Shown: positions 53,939 to 63,349, counted from the stretch's first letter. The stretch: DNA of 64,000 bases from Paenibacillus pabuli NBRC 13638 (GCF_001514495.1 NZ_BCNM01000005.1:186001-250000); one strand, 5' to 3'. Numbers and translations: made by a program. The notes: generated by a model from the letters alone, not told the origin.

Positions 53939-55018
53939 TTACATATGCTTTCGAATCCAGCGGCTGAAGATAAAGAAAAATACTCTTGTCATTGGACTAT
54001 TTTTCATCAGACGCTTGGAAACGATGCGAACTTCCTGCTGTTCGCTGACTTTGGGATCAGACAGGTAAATGGCAAGCAATCCTTCAATAATCATCCGGTG
54101 GAACGAACTTCCCGGAATCTTCTGCACATCACTGCGGGCCATCTCCACAATAAAAGCAATTCGGTCCAGCATGGTCTCTACATTCTCATAATAATTGCAG
54201 AAGTTGAGATCTCCCCCGATCCGATCCTCATCCTGATCAATTAAGTAATCGAGCATAATGTGCAATGCACATACATGTGGAAAATAGGCTGTATGGATTG
54301 AAGCCGCCTCTTCTTCCGTCAGATGCCCGTCACTTGCAGCCAGAAACAGCATGAATACGCCCAGCGTAGAGCCCGTAGCGGCAGCAAATTCGTTCCAGCG
54401 GAACTGAGGTGTACGATGACGATGCTCCGACCACCATTCGAGCAATGCCGTCTCCCTCAGTTCCGGCTTGATGTGCTTATATACCTGCAGGTCCGTGTAT
54501 AGGCCTGCCAGATCCTGAATTTGAGGCTTGGCGGATGCATAGCCAGGCAGCTGACGAGTCAGTTCCTGACATGTAGTCACCAGATTCCGCAGGTATCCAC
54601 CGTCATCTTGCTCCTCACGGAGCGCATAATAATTGACAGGCGTTGCCTCGGGATCTACCGCATCAAGCATAGATTGATGGAGAAGCCGAAAATCATTCGG
54701 GTCCATCGATGTACTTCGATCACACAGATTGTCCAAATAATCACTAATAGTCTGATATGAAACGATCAGCGGAATCAGAATGTGCCTGTTCGGCAAATCA
54801 GGTAAAGCATATACGGTTCCACCTTCACAGTGAAATTGCTTGTCCCGGAGACTGGCAAGTGCCTGATTGCGTAATTCCTCATTCGGAATTTTCTCGGCCT
54901 GGGCACGCCATCCATTCAGTTCCTTTCGCGTTTCCGGAATGGTGTACTTGTACACCCCTCTCATCAATGCCAGCGGTCCTCGCGGATATTGATGACGATT
55001 TCGATTTGATTGGCTCAA
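53939..55018 (-). CDS. ytpB: Tetraprenyl-beta-curcumene synthase-like terpene synthase (YtpB, DUF2600)
   Basis: A 359-residue class-IB-type terpene synthase like Bacillus YtpB, which cyclises C35 heptaprenyl diphosphate to tetraprenyl-beta-curcumene, a precursor of sesquarterpenes. Metal-binding Asp-rich sites are D93-Y-L-D-N-L and DYLIDQDED near residue 257, both in the YtpB arrangement. It has no signal peptide and a basic hydrophobic C-terminus (FFFIFSRWIRKHM) that could touch the membrane. TTG 55018 is ten bases after GGAGG. It is divergent from a MOP flippase gene. Confidence 0.93.
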   Translation of the reverse strand: MSQSNRNRHQYPRGPLALMRGVYKYTIPETRKELNGWRAQAEKIPNEELRNQALASLRDKQFHCEGGTVYALPDLPNRHILIPLIVSYQTISDYLDNLCDRSTSMDPNDFRLLHQSMLDAVDPEATPVNYYALREEQDDGGYLRNLVTTCQELTRQLPGYASAKPQIQDLAGLYTDLQVYKHIKPELRETALLEWWSEHRHRTPQFRWNEFAAATGSTLGVFMLFLAASDGHLTEEEAASIHTAYFPHVCALHIMLDYLIDQDEDRIGGDLNFCNYYENVETMLDRIAFIVEMARSDVQKIPGSSFHRMIIEGLLAIYLSDPKVSEQQEVRIVSKRLMKNSPMTRVFFFIFSRWIRKHM

Positions 55019-55197
55019 AATAAATGTGCCTCCACTTGGTTGAATACGTATTAGAGCGATTTTTAACCAATCTCATTATAATATGATCCCCCTAATTGTA
55101 CAAATGATCTACCTCATAATCCGCACAAAAAATCGCATCCCCAGCTGCGGCTTTATGATATACTAGGCATATTTCATCCATCAAAGGAGTCGTTGAC

Positions 55198-56538
55198 ATG
55201 TCGTCAAGTGAATCACTTTCGTGGAGACGGTTATTTTCTTTTTTTGTGCCACTTGGCATTTCCGCCTCTCTCGTCACCATTTCTCACGTTATCATTAACA
55301 GCACGCTCGCCCGTTCCGCTCATCCGGAGACGGTAATTGCCAGTTACGCGATCGCTGGCAGCCTGCTGACTCTCACGGAACGCCCCTCCACCCTCTTGCG
55401 CCAGACCTGTTCGGCGCTGGTCCGGGATCGTCTTTCCTTTCAAGCCCTCACCTTTGTGACCAAAATATTTCTGGCCTGTGTGCTTCTGATCGGTTTTCTC
55501 ATCGTTTACTCTCCAGTTGGTACAGGTGTTTTCAAATATTTGTTTGGTGTAAGTCCCGATCTGTTATCCAAAGTGATCGACGTTTACGAGATTCTGATGT
55601 ACGTCAGTATTTTTTCGGTCATTCGCAACATTTACCAAGGTATCATTATAACGAATAATCGGACAAAATGGCTGACCATCGGCATGATATTCCGCCTTGC
55701 CGGCATGTACGGCCTATCCCTGTATTTCATATATACAGACCGTATTGACAGCGGACGTGTAGGCGCTATCATCTTTGCTGTCGGCATGATGATTGAGGCA
55801 TTGGTCAGTTTTCTCGAAGGAAACAGTATCAAGCGCAAGATGCCAGCCAAGCTTCAGGATCACCCTGTTGAACATAAGGGAGACGTGTTTCGCTTTTATA
55901 AACCCCTGCTATTATCCAGTTTTGTCGCTTTGTTTATCGGGCCCGTCATTAATATCGTTCTTGGCAAAACAACGGGGATTGCTTTGGCCATTTCGTCATT
56001 CGCCGTGGCAAGCAGCCTGATGCAGCTGATGCTAAGCTTTTTTACATACATCCACCAGATCGTGCTGAATTTCTATCTGATTGATGCCAAACTCGTTAAG
56101 AAGTTTGCACTGGTAACGGGGTTCATCCCCTTTGCTATGACCGTATCGATTGCCTACACGCCACTCGGTCCGTGGGTTCTGGAAAATGTAATGAGCGTTC
56201 AGGGCAATCTGCTGCAGCAAAGCTTGTGGACACTGCGTGCTTTTGTACTGTTTCCGCTAATTTCACCTTTTCTCGACTTCAGCAACGGCCTGATTCTGCT
56301 GCGCGGACAGACCAAAACGATGTTTCGTTCCCAGACGGCCAATGCGATCTGTACCGTTATCGTGTTGCTTATACTGGTCAGCATTTTCCCGGCGTGGAAT
56401 GGGATGATCGGAGCAGTGGCTCAGTCCCTCGGCCTGCTCGCCGAGCTTGTCATTGTCTGGCTTGTCATCCGGCGTACACAGAAGGAGCCTACGATGTCTG
56501 TACACTCATCCGGAAAATCAACTTCCCTCAAAGGATAA
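55198..56538 (+). CDS. MOP-superfamily membrane flippase/exporter
   Basis: A 446-residue protein with about twelve to fourteen membrane helices and MOP/MATE-like Pro-Gly patterns (FFVPLGISASLVTISHVIINSTLARS). It lacks typical drug-MATE or MurJ signatures, so a lipid or glycolipid substrate is only an inference. It starts at ATG 55198 after AAAGGAG. It is divergent from the C35 terpene synthase and 33 bases upstream of an MFS gene with which it is likely co-transcribed. Confidence 0.85.
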   Translation: MSSSESLSWRRLFSFFVPLGISASLVTISHVIINSTLARSAHPETVIASYAIAGSLLTLTERPSTLLRQTCSALVRDRLSFQALTFVTKIFLACVLLIGFLIVYSPVGTGVFKYLFGVSPDLLSKVIDVYEILMYVSIFSVIRNIYQGIIITNNRTKWLTIGMIFRLAGMYGLSLYFIYTDRIDSGRVGAIIFAVGMMIEALVSFLEGNSIKRKMPAKLQDHPVEHKGDVFRFYKPLLLSSFVALFIGPVINIVLGKTTGIALAISSFAVASSLMQLMLSFFTYIHQIVLNFYLIDAKLVKKFALVTGFIPFAMTVSIAYTPLGPWVLENVMSVQGNLLQQSLWTLRAFVLFPLISPFLDFSNGLILLRGQTKTMFRSQTANAICTVIVLLILVSIFPAWNGMIGAVAQSLGLLAELVIVWLVIRRTQKEPTMSVHSSGKSTSLKG

Positions 56539-56571
56539 AATTAAACATTATCAAGAATGGAGCCTGTCATC

Positions 56572-57741
56572 ATGAAATCAAGACACACCGCCCGGCCGGA
56601 TCAAACTTGGCTGCGGGCACTCATGTTCACCATCTTCGGTTCCACCGTACTGGTGGTATCGTATTTCCAGCTTTATTTCAGTCATCTGGGATTCAGCCGG
56701 GCCGAGATCGGTTATCTGTACGGAATTGGTCCTCTCATTTCCGTATTTTCTAATATGTTCTGGAGCATGGCCAGCGACCGATTCAAAACTGTACGCAAAG
56801 TCATGATTATCCTGCTTGCCGGGCAGCTGATAACCGGGGTGATGCTCGCCAATGCCACAACGTTTGGTCAGGTGTTTGTACTGGTGACCCTGTTTTACTT
56901 TTTCTACTATCCGGTGTACCCACTATCCGATACGATGGCGATTACTACAGCGAACAAGTACGGCCGCAACTTTACTTCGATTCGGGTCTTCGGCTCCATC
57001 GGATACGCTTTCTTTGCATTAAGCATCGGCTATTTTCTTGGCTCTTTTGGTCCGGGATGGACCATGTGGGTCTGCATTGGTTTAGCTGCAACGACACTCC
57101 TGATCGGCTTTCAGTTAAAGGAGCAACCATCAAACAGCAGTAGTAAAATGGATCTTTCGGGGCTATGGGCGATTCTGAAGCGCAGGGATGTGCTCACCTT
57201 TTTTGGCTGCGTCTTTTTGCTTGCATTGGGGCATCGGATGAACGAGGCCTTTCTTACCCTAACGCTTAAGGAGCTGGGGGCCAGTGAAGGACTAATCGGT
57301 TGGTCACTTCTTATCTCTTCCGTAAGTGAAATTCCGGTATTTCTGCTGCTCAGCAAATACGGCAATCGCTACAAGGAACTCCCCTTACTCACTATGGCTG
57401 CCCTTATGTATACGATTCGATTATCGCTGATGTCCATCTCGGATACGCCTGCTGCCGTGGTTGCCATTCAGACGATGCACAGCGTGACATTCGGCATTTT
57501 CTACGTCACGGCAGTACGCTATATTACCCGCTTAGTTCCAGATGACTATCGCGCTACCGGAATGGCCTTATTCACCATTGTATGGTCCAGCGTTTCAGGT
57601 TTGCTCGGCGGAACGCTGGGGGGATTGTTGCTGGAACACGCAGGAAGACAAACGTTCTATCTCACTGCGATGGCCTTCTGTCTGGCTGCCCTTGTCGGAT
57701 TTTCCATGAAGCTATGGCCTGGCGTGATGAATCGAAATTAA
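56572..57741 (+). CDS. MFS transporter (MFS_1-like, LacY/NupG-type)
   Basis: A 389-residue, twelve-helix major facilitator. The N-terminal FGSTVLVVSYFQLYFSHLGFSRAEIGYLYGIGPL and MASDRFKTVRK (motif A-like loop) match the MFS_1-like group. The second half starts after a polar loop (SNSSSKMDL). ATG 56572 follows GGAG with nine bases; an earlier ATG at 56557 is closer to no site. Substrate unknown; the genomic pairing with the flippase suggests export of a related compound. Confidence 0.9.
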   Translation: MKSRHTARPDQTWLRALMFTIFGSTVLVVSYFQLYFSHLGFSRAEIGYLYGIGPLISVFSNMFWSMASDRFKTVRKVMIILLAGQLITGVMLANATTFGQVFVLVTLFYFFYYPVYPLSDTMAITTANKYGRNFTSIRVFGSIGYAFFALSIGYFLGSFGPGWTMWVCIGLAATTLLIGFQLKEQPSNSSSKMDLSGLWAILKRRDVLTFFGCVFLLALGHRMNEAFLTLTLKELGASEGLIGWSLLISSVSEIPVFLLLSKYGNRYKELPLLTMAALMYTIRLSLMSISDTPAAVVAIQTMHSVTFGIFYVTAVRYITRLVPDDYRATGMALFTIVWSSVSGLLGGTLGGLLLEHAGRQTFYLTAMAFCLAALVGFSMKLWPGVMNRN

Positions 57742-57786
57742 TCGATTGACAAAATGAACAAACCTAGAACTGAAGCAATCAAAAAA

Positions 57787-57817
57787 AGCACAGCCTCCCA
57801 TGTGGGGACTGTGCTTG
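57787..57817. terminator. Terminator between MFS and cold-shock genes
   Basis: The stem AGCACAG/CTGTGCT with inner CCTCCC/GGGG-like pairing is preceded by AAAAAAA on the plus strand, giving a seven-T tail in the minus direction. It mainly serves the cold-shock gene. Confidence 0.85.
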
Positions 57818-57878
57818 GGTTCTTATATTCAGCTAGAAGCCAATCATTTATAAGAAATCCGTTTGACCGGAAATATTC

Positions 57879-58076
57879 TTACAATTTGTTTACGTTAGCT
57901 GCTTGAGGACCACGGTTTCCATCAGTGATTTCGAATTCTACCGCTTGACCTTCTTCCAATGTTTTAAAGCCGTCGCCTTGGATTGCGGAGAAATGTACGA
58001 ATACGTCCTCGCCGCCTTCAACTGAAATAAAGCCATAGCCTTTTTCTGCGTTAAACCATTTAACTGTACCTTTCAA
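57879..58076 (-). CDS. Cold-shock protein
   Basis: A 65-residue single CSD/OB-fold protein with RNP1 (KGYGFI) and RNP2 (VFVHF), binding single-stranded RNA or DNA. AGGAGG precedes the ATG. It is of the CspB/CspD type. The leader is about 100 bases or more, as expected for temperature-controlled mRNAs. Confidence 0.97.
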   Translation of the reverse strand: MKGTVKWFNAEKGYGFISVEGGEDVFVHFSAIQGDGFKTLEEGQAVEFEITDGNRGPQAANVNKL

Positions 58077-58240
58077 ATGAACAACCTCCTAAAAATATCG
58101 CCATCTATGGCGAATATCCATATTATACTGTATGAATTTCTACTTTGCAATTTAATCTTTTCATTAAAAGCCGAAAAAATTTGCTTTGAATCGTAGGGTA
58201 CGGTATCATTTTACCAAAACCGTTAGTTTGGAGACTACCT

Positions 58241-58474
58241 ATGATAAAAAAACATGAAATATACAAAACAGACAAGTGGAATATGATGACCGTTGAAGTA
58301 CAAGGCAAATATCTTGTGCTTCGTGAAATTTCCGAAGAATGGGGCGAGGAATGCCACACCTTCCTCAGCCGACCTGCATTGATGCACTGGGCTGAACGCC
58401 GCTTCCCAAAAGCTGATTTCGAGAACCGTGAGGACGAATGGCGTCAACTGATGGCTGCCTTCAAAGGGGTTTAA
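58241..58474 (+). CDS. Small hypothetical protein
   Basis: A 77-residue cytoplasmic protein (MMTVEVQGKYLVLREISEEWGEE and ALMHWAERRFPKADF). ATG 58241 follows TTGGAG with seven bases. It has a strand-rich first half and a helical second half. It lies three bases before a small membrane protein gene, so the two are coupled. No family recognised. Confidence 0.72.
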   Translation: MIKKHEIYKTDKWNMMTVEVQGKYLVLREISEEWGEECHTFLSRPALMHWAERRFPKADFENREDEWRQLMAAFKGV

Positions 58475-58477
58475 TCG

Positions 58478-58663
58478 ATGCAGCTTGATTCAAGCAATGT
58501 CGTCATCTTCATCATTCTCGCCTTCTGCTTGGGAATTGCATTAATTTTGGGACGCAACTCCATCCCTGATCGTCTGAGACGGGGCATGGCTCTGACCGCC
58601 ACCCTGCTGATTTGTTTTGCTTTTTTCCTGATTGTTTACTTCCTGTACAACATGGGAGCCTAG
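58478..58663 (+). CDS. Small membrane protein with two helices
   Basis: A 61-residue protein with two hydrophobic helices (VVIFIILAFCLGIALIL and ALTATLLICFAFFLIVYFLY) joined by a basic loop (NSIPDRLRRG), which predicts the loop in the cytoplasm. Its start is within four bases of the upstream stop. Unknown function. Confidence 0.72.
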   Translation: MQLDSSNVVIFIILAFCLGIALILGRNSIPDRLRRGMALTATLLICFAFFLIVYFLYNMGA

Positions 58664-58696
58664 TGTCACCAAATATTTCAGTGCGTCTCCGGTCAT

Positions 58697-58720
58697 ACTA
58701 TACGGGATTATTCGTATAGT
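58697..58720 (+). promoter_or_regulatory. Perfect inverted repeat upstream of PepF
   Basis: Arms ACTATACG and CGTATAGT with an eight-base spacer end directly at the GAGGAGG ribosome binding site of the TTG start at 58735. As RNA it could hide or expose that site; as DNA it could be an operator. Confidence 0.6.
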
Positions 58721-58734
58721 GAGGAGGAAGGCCT

Positions 58735-60654
58735 TTGAAATACCGCAAATCAATGTTCATTTTGCTGGTACTTAGTCTGATTCCTTCGTCTCTCTCCGCA
58801 CAAGCAAGTGGGACGAAGGCAGCTTCATCTATATATTCATCCAATCATCAAAGGAGGATTCCCATGAGTCAATTATTGAAACGTTCCGAGGTACCAACTG
58901 AACAAACCTGGAAATTGGAAGATTTGTTTGCTGATCAGAAAGCATGGGATCAGGAATATGAAGAAGTATCGTCTTTGACCAAGAAAGCCTCCGAATTTCA
59001 AGGTAAATTGAATAAACCTGAGGCACTTAAGAGCTGCTTCGAACTCGAAGATGAGATCAGCCTCAAAACCGAACGCCTCTTTGTGTACGCAAGGATGCAT
59101 CAAGATGAAGACACAGCGAACCCTACATATCAAAACCTGTCCCAAAAAGCACAAAAGTTAAGTGTGCGGGTCGGTGAAGCCCTTTCCTATGTCACACCTG
59201 AGATTCTGTCCCTTCCCGATGACCAGTTGGATGCTCTTATTTCTAACGAGAAACTCTCTGCCTACAAATTCACCCTGGAAGAGATGAAGCGGGAAAAGGC
59301 CCATGTATTGAGCCAGGCGGAAGAAGCGCTGCTTGCACAGGTGGGCAATCTGTCCCAGGCTCCACAGACCATCTTTAGCATGTTGAACAATGCTGATCTC
59401 AAGTTCCCTAAAATTAAGGATGAAGCGGGTAACGAAGTGGAGCTAACCCACGGCAGCTATATTCAATTTCTTGAAAACCCGAATCGTGAAGTCCGTGAAC
59501 GTGCCTTCAAAGCAGTATACGAAACATATGCCAAACAGAAGAATACGATTGCTGCTTCCCTGAACGCCAATGTAACCAAAAACATGTTCTATGCCAATGT
59601 TCGGAAATACCCTTCCGTCATGGAAATGTCCCTCTACGGTGATAACATTCCGAAGGATGTCTATACCAATCTTGTCGACACCATTCACGAGAGCCTTCCG
59701 CTGTTACATCGCTATATGGACCTGCGCAAAAAGTTGCTAGGTGTAGACCAATTGCATATGTATGACCTTTTCGCCCCTCTGGTGGATGAATATAAAATGG
59801 ATATCACCTACGAAGAAGCGAAACAAATGGTTAAAGATGGCTTGAAGCCGCTTGGCAAGGATTACGCAGATGCACTGCAAGCAGGTTATGATGACCGCTG
59901 GATTGATGTATACGAAAACGAAAATAAACGTTCAGGCGCATACAGCTGGGGTGCCTATGGCACACATCCTTACGTCTTGCTAAATCACAAAGACAACCTG
60001 AACAGCATGTTTACACTGGCTCATGAAATGGGCCACGCCCTGCATTCCCACTATTCGGACACTACGCTTCCATATCGTGATGCACAATATACCATTTTCC
60101 TGGCAGAAGTGGCATCCACAACGAACGAAGCTTTGCTGATGGATTATCTGCTCAACAAATCCACAGATCCGAAGGAAAAACTGTACCTGCTCACCTATTA
60201 TGCAGATCAGTTCCGTACAACCGTATTCCGTCAAACCATGTTTGCAGAATTCGAAAAAATCATTCATGAGCGCGCTGAACAAGGCGAGGCCCTGACACCA
60301 CAGCTGCTTTCCGAAATTTATTATGACCTTAATGTCAAATACCATGGGGACAGCATGGTTGTAGACAAAGATATCGAGATGGAATGGGCACGTATCCCCC
60401 ACTTCTATAACAGCTTTTACGTGTACAAATATGCGACCGGCTTCTCGGCAGCGACCAGTTTCTCCAAACAGATTCTGGAAGAAGGGCAGCCTGCTGTGGA
60501 CCGTTATCTTGGATTCCTCAAGAGCGGTGGCAGTGACTACTCCATCAACATCCTGAAAAAAGCAGGAGTGGATATGTCGACGCCAGAGCCAATTCGCGAA
60601 GCAATGAGCGTATTCAAGGAACTGATCGAACAAATGGAACAATTAACCAAATAA
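58735..60654 (+). CDS. pepF: Oligoendopeptidase F-like (M3) with optional signal peptide
   Basis: A zinc peptidase of family M3. The long form (639 residues) starts at TTG 58735 after GAGGAGGAAGG and opens with a signal-peptide-like stretch (basic KYRK, hydrophobic core MFILLVLSLIPSSL, cleavage motif AQA). The short form (596 residues) starts at ATG 58864 after AAAGGAGG and matches ordinary cytosolic PepF (MSQLLKRSEVP). The zinc motif is His430-Glu-Met-Gly-His434 in the long numbering. Both starts have good sites, so two products with different locations are possible. It cuts peptides of roughly 7-17 residues. Confidence 0.93.
   Translation: MKYRKSMFILLVLSLIPSSLSAQASGTKAASSIYSSNHQRRIPMSQLLKRSEVPTEQTWKLEDLFADQKAWDQEYEEVSSLTKKASEFQGKLNKPEALKSCFELEDEISLKTERLFVYARMHQDEDTANPTYQNLSQKAQKLSVRVGEALSYVTPEILSLPDDQLDALISNEKLSAYKFTLEEMKREKAHVLSQAEEALLAQVGNLSQAPQTIFSMLNNADLKFPKIKDEAGNEVELTHGSYIQFLENPNREVRERAFKAVYETYAKQKNTIAASLNANVTKNMFYANVRKYPSVMEMSLYGDNIPKDVYTNLVDTIHESLPLLHRYMDLRKKLLGVDQLHMYDLFAPLVDEYKMDITYEEAKQMVKDGLKPLGKDYADALQAGYDDRWIDVYENENKRSGAYSWGAYGTHPYVLLNHKDNLNSMFTLAHEMGHALHSHYSDTTLPYRDAQYTIFLAEVASTTNEALLMDYLLNKSTDPKEKLYLLTYYADQFRTTVFRQTMFAEFEKIIHERAEQGEALTPQLLSEIYYDLNVKYHGDSMVVDKDIEMEWARIPHFYNSFYVYKYATGFSAATSFSKQILEEGQPAVDRYLGFLKSGGSDYSINILKKAGVDMSTPEPIREAMSVFKELIEQMEQLTK
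58852..58866 (+). promoter_or_regulatory. Internal ribosome binding site for short PepF
   Basis: AGGAGG (58853-58858) lies inside the long reading frame, five bases before ATG 58864. This gives an internal start for the signal-less form. Confidence 0.75.
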
Positions 60655-60683
60655 GGTTGCTTTTCCGTCCATGTGACCTGAAT

Positions 60684-60711
60684 CCCTTGCCCCAATGGGC
60701 AAGGGATTTTA
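60684..60711 (+). terminator. Terminator of pepF
   Basis: The perfect stem CCCTTGCCC/GGGCAAGGG with a four-base loop is followed by ATTTTAT, 27 bases after the stop. Confidence 0.9.
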
Positions 60712-60790
60712 TAATCAAGCAAGATGCAAGCCCTTTGAATTAGGGTAATTGCATACATCGTCGTGAATTGTTCTACAAGGAGGCACCACC

Positions 60791-61174
60791 ATGAAAATGC
60801 AATGGGCACTCATTGCGGGTCTCGTTTTTGCACTGCTTACTGGAATCTTTGCTGTTATTAATGTAGATTCCGTGCAAGTTAACCTGCTATTCAACACGGT
60901 TCAAATCCCATTAATCCTACTGATTCTGGGCTGTACCCTAATCGGTGGAATCATTGTAGGGTCTTATGGAATCTTCCGCCAATATCGACTGCAACGCGAG
61001 AACAAGCAACTGAAACTGCGTGTATCCGAGTTGGAAAGCTCCACAACAAGCAGCGCTTCGCTGGACTCTTTTAAAACGATGGATTCGTTCGGAAACACCG
61101 AATCGGATAGCATTTCTGCAGAGTCGGACTCCATTCAAAGTCAACGCAAAGGTAACCCGAAGGGTACGTTGTAA
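60791..61174 (+). CDS. LapA-domain membrane protein (DUF1049)
   Basis: A 127-residue protein with two membrane helices (about 5-22 and 39-60), the FAVINVDSVQVNLLFNTVQIPLILLILGCTLIGGIIVG signature of LapA/DUF1049, a short coiled coil (RENKQLKLRVSELES) and a Ser-rich tail. LapA proteins help assemble lipopolysaccharide in Gram-negatives; their role in Gram-positives is unknown. ATG 60791 follows AGGAGG. Confidence 0.9.
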   Translation: MKMQWALIAGLVFALLTGIFAVINVDSVQVNLLFNTVQIPLILLILGCTLIGGIIVGSYGIFRQYRLQRENKQLKLRVSELESSTTSSASLDSFKTMDSFGNTESDSISAESDSIQSQRKGNPKGTL

Positions 61175-61291
61175 GCAATTAGAGGCAGCCTGCTGGTTAT
61201 CAGGAATGGAGTTTGTGCATTCCGCCAGACAGGCTTATTCTTTTATAAACATCTTTCTACACACTCATATTAACGAGGAGGAAACTTCGAC

Positions 61292-62332
61292 ATGAATATT
61301 AACATTGATGAATCTTATGTCTTGTCTTTTCTAAAAAAATTATTGGATACGCCAAGCCCAAGTGGGTACACTCACCATATTATCGAGATGATCCACAAGG
61401 AAGCTGAATCATTGAATATCGATTGTGAATTGAACAACAAAGGAGGAGCCGTACTCACTTTGCCCGGACAGGACTCTTCCAGAACCATCGGACTCAGTGC
61501 ACATGTGGATACGCTGGGAGCCATGGTGCGTTCCATAACGTCATACGGTACATTAAAGCTGACTTCCGTTGGTGGATTTACGATGAACAGTATTGAGAAT
61601 GAGTATTGCAGCATCCACACACGCGATGGAAAGACCTATACAGGCACCATCCTCTCTCTACACCCTTCTGTACACGTCTATCCAGATGCACGCACGTTTG
61701 AGCGTAGTGAGAACCATATGGAGGTCCGCATTGATGAAGTGGTTACTTCCAAGGAAGATGTTTTGAAACTGGGGATCTCTCCCGGGGACTTTATTTCCTT
61801 CGATGCGCGTGCGGTCATTACGCCCAGCGGATATATCAAATCGCGTCACCTTGATGATAAAGCCAGTGTAGCAGCCCTGTTCGGTATTCTGGAATCTGCA
61901 CATCGAGAAGGCTGGAAACCACTACATAACGTTTCGCTGCTCATCTCGAACTATGAAGAAGTAGGGCACGGCGCCTCTTATATTCCTGCAGAAATCAGCG
62001 AAATGATCGCTGTAGACATGGGCGCTATGGGTGATGACCTCAGCTGTAAAGAAACGGATGTCTCCATCTGTGCCAAAGACTCCTCAGGTCCGTATGACTA
62101 TAATATGACGAGTCGCCTGATTGAATTGGCGCAAAAAGCTAATTTGGATTATGTGGTTGATATTTATCCCCAATACGGTTCCGATGGCAGCGCAGCATTA
62201 CGTGGAGGAAATAACATTCGCGCAGCGTTGATTGGTCCGGGCGTTCATGCTTCCCATTCTATGGAGCGTACGCATAAAGATGCAGTCTTGAATACAGCCA
62301 GACTGCTTGCTGCATATATTACGACCAAGTAA
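61292..62332 (+). CDS. M42-family aminopeptidase
   Basis: A 346-residue cobalt/zinc aminopeptidase of the glutamyl-aminopeptidase/FrvX group. Metal ligands are visible as His71 and Asp73 (SAHVDTLG), the bridging Asp in KSRHLDDKASV, the Glu pair in NYEEVGHG, and the Asp in AVDMGAMG and His in HASHSMERTH. It forms large cytoplasmic shells in the family. ATG 61292 follows GAGGAGG. It is monocistronic. Confidence 0.94.
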   Translation: MNINIDESYVLSFLKKLLDTPSPSGYTHHIIEMIHKEAESLNIDCELNNKGGAVLTLPGQDSSRTIGLSAHVDTLGAMVRSITSYGTLKLTSVGGFTMNSIENEYCSIHTRDGKTYTGTILSLHPSVHVYPDARTFERSENHMEVRIDEVVTSKEDVLKLGISPGDFISFDARAVITPSGYIKSRHLDDKASVAALFGILESAHREGWKPLHNVSLLISNYEEVGHGASYIPAEISEMIAVDMGAMGDDLSCKETDVSICAKDSSGPYDYNMTSRLIELAQKANLDYVVDIYPQYGSDGSAALRGGNNIRAALIGPGVHASHSMERTHKDAVLNTARLLAAYITTK

Positions 62333-62350
62333 TTTTGTATGCGCAAAAAG

Positions 62351-62400
62351 AAGGACACAATCAGCACCGTTAAGGGACGCTCGTTGTGTCCTTCTTATTT
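62351..62400. terminator. Terminator between M42 and coiled-coil genes
   Basis: The perfect 10-bp stem AAGGACACAA/TTGTGTCCTT with a 23-base loop is followed by CTTATTT on the plus strand and by CTTTTT on the minus strand. Confidence 0.8.
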
Positions 62401-62407
62401 GAACATA

Positions 62408-63349
62408 TTAATCCGCTCGTTCAACATATTCTCGATACCTGCGTTCCAAAAGTTCCAATTGTGCTTGGTGTTCACGCATTCCATTTTTCAATACCTGCAG
62501 CGTCTTTCGAACCATACTCAGTCCATCTTTCACCTGCATTTCAGCTTTGCGAATTTTGTCCTGAACCATCCAGTCCACAAAGAGATTGTCGAAGAAGTAG
62601 TCCGCAAATGACAGCAGTCCTCCAAGATGTAATTCCGTGTGTATCGCCATCTTCACATCCTCCAGCTCCTTCTGAAATCGGCGCAGGCGTTTTCCCGCAT
62701 CTATAATAGCGACCTGGGCATCATCCATTCGACTGCGCTTCATATGGGTGGAGATCATCCCGCCGCCCATCATATCATATATCCCCCAATTCCCCGCAGA
62801 AGACAACGCCTTTTCAGCACGTTCAAGTGCAAGGAGAAGATATTCGCCTTCCCTGTCTGCTTCATTCAGCTCCTGAAGCTCACCTGAGAGATGCTCCCGA
62901 TCCTCAGCCATTTGCTGTAATTCTGCATCTTTCTCCAGCAGATCATTTTCCTTTTTGCCCCATAATACCTGATAATCACTCTGCCAAAACTCATATTGTC
63001 GTTGTCCTTCCACTTCTTGTTGCACCTGCAAGCGTTGCTCCTGGATATCCTTTAACATCTGGCAAGCCGTATCATATTCTGCCTTACTCTCCATCAACTC
63101 CAGTTCTTCTTTTTCCAGACGCTCCTCCTTCTTGCCAATCAAATGATAAAAGAACGCGGATAAGCTCATACTGTTCAGTCGTTCCACATCGTTTTGTTCC
63201 TTTTGGAGATGCTCCAGACGCTGCTGTACTTTCGCTTTCCATTCAACTTCCTCCTGATTCAGCTTTTCCAGCCGATCATTCCATTTCTCGTATATTCTCC
63301 CCTTTTCCTTGAGGATCGCCAACTGTTCATTCAATTCTCTATACATCAA
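62408..63349 (-). CDS. Long coiled-coil protein of unknown function
   Basis: A 313-residue protein dominated by heptad repeats (about 1-165 and 205-310; very high Glu, Gln, Lys, Leu) with a central Gly/Met-rich kink (SSAGNWGIYDMMGGGMISTHMKRSRM). There is no signal or membrane segment. The kink pattern IYDMMGGGMIST(H)xKR recurs in uncharacterised Bacillota proteins but has no known role. TTG 63349 is nine bases after GGGGAG. It runs toward a terminator shared with the M42 gene. Confidence 0.8.
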   Translation of the reverse strand: MMYRELNEQLAILKEKGRIYEKWNDRLEKLNQEEVEWKAKVQQRLEHLQKEQNDVERLNSMSLSAFFYHLIGKKEERLEKEELELMESKAEYDTACQMLKDIQEQRLQVQQEVEGQRQYEFWQSDYQVLWGKKENDLLEKDAELQQMAEDREHLSGELQELNEADREGEYLLLALERAEKALSSAGNWGIYDMMGGGMISTHMKRSRMDDAQVAIIDAGKRLRRFQKELEDVKMAIHTELHLGGLLSFADYFFDNLFVDWMVQDKIRKAEMQVKDGLSMVRKTLQVLKNGMREHQAQLELLERRYREYVERAD

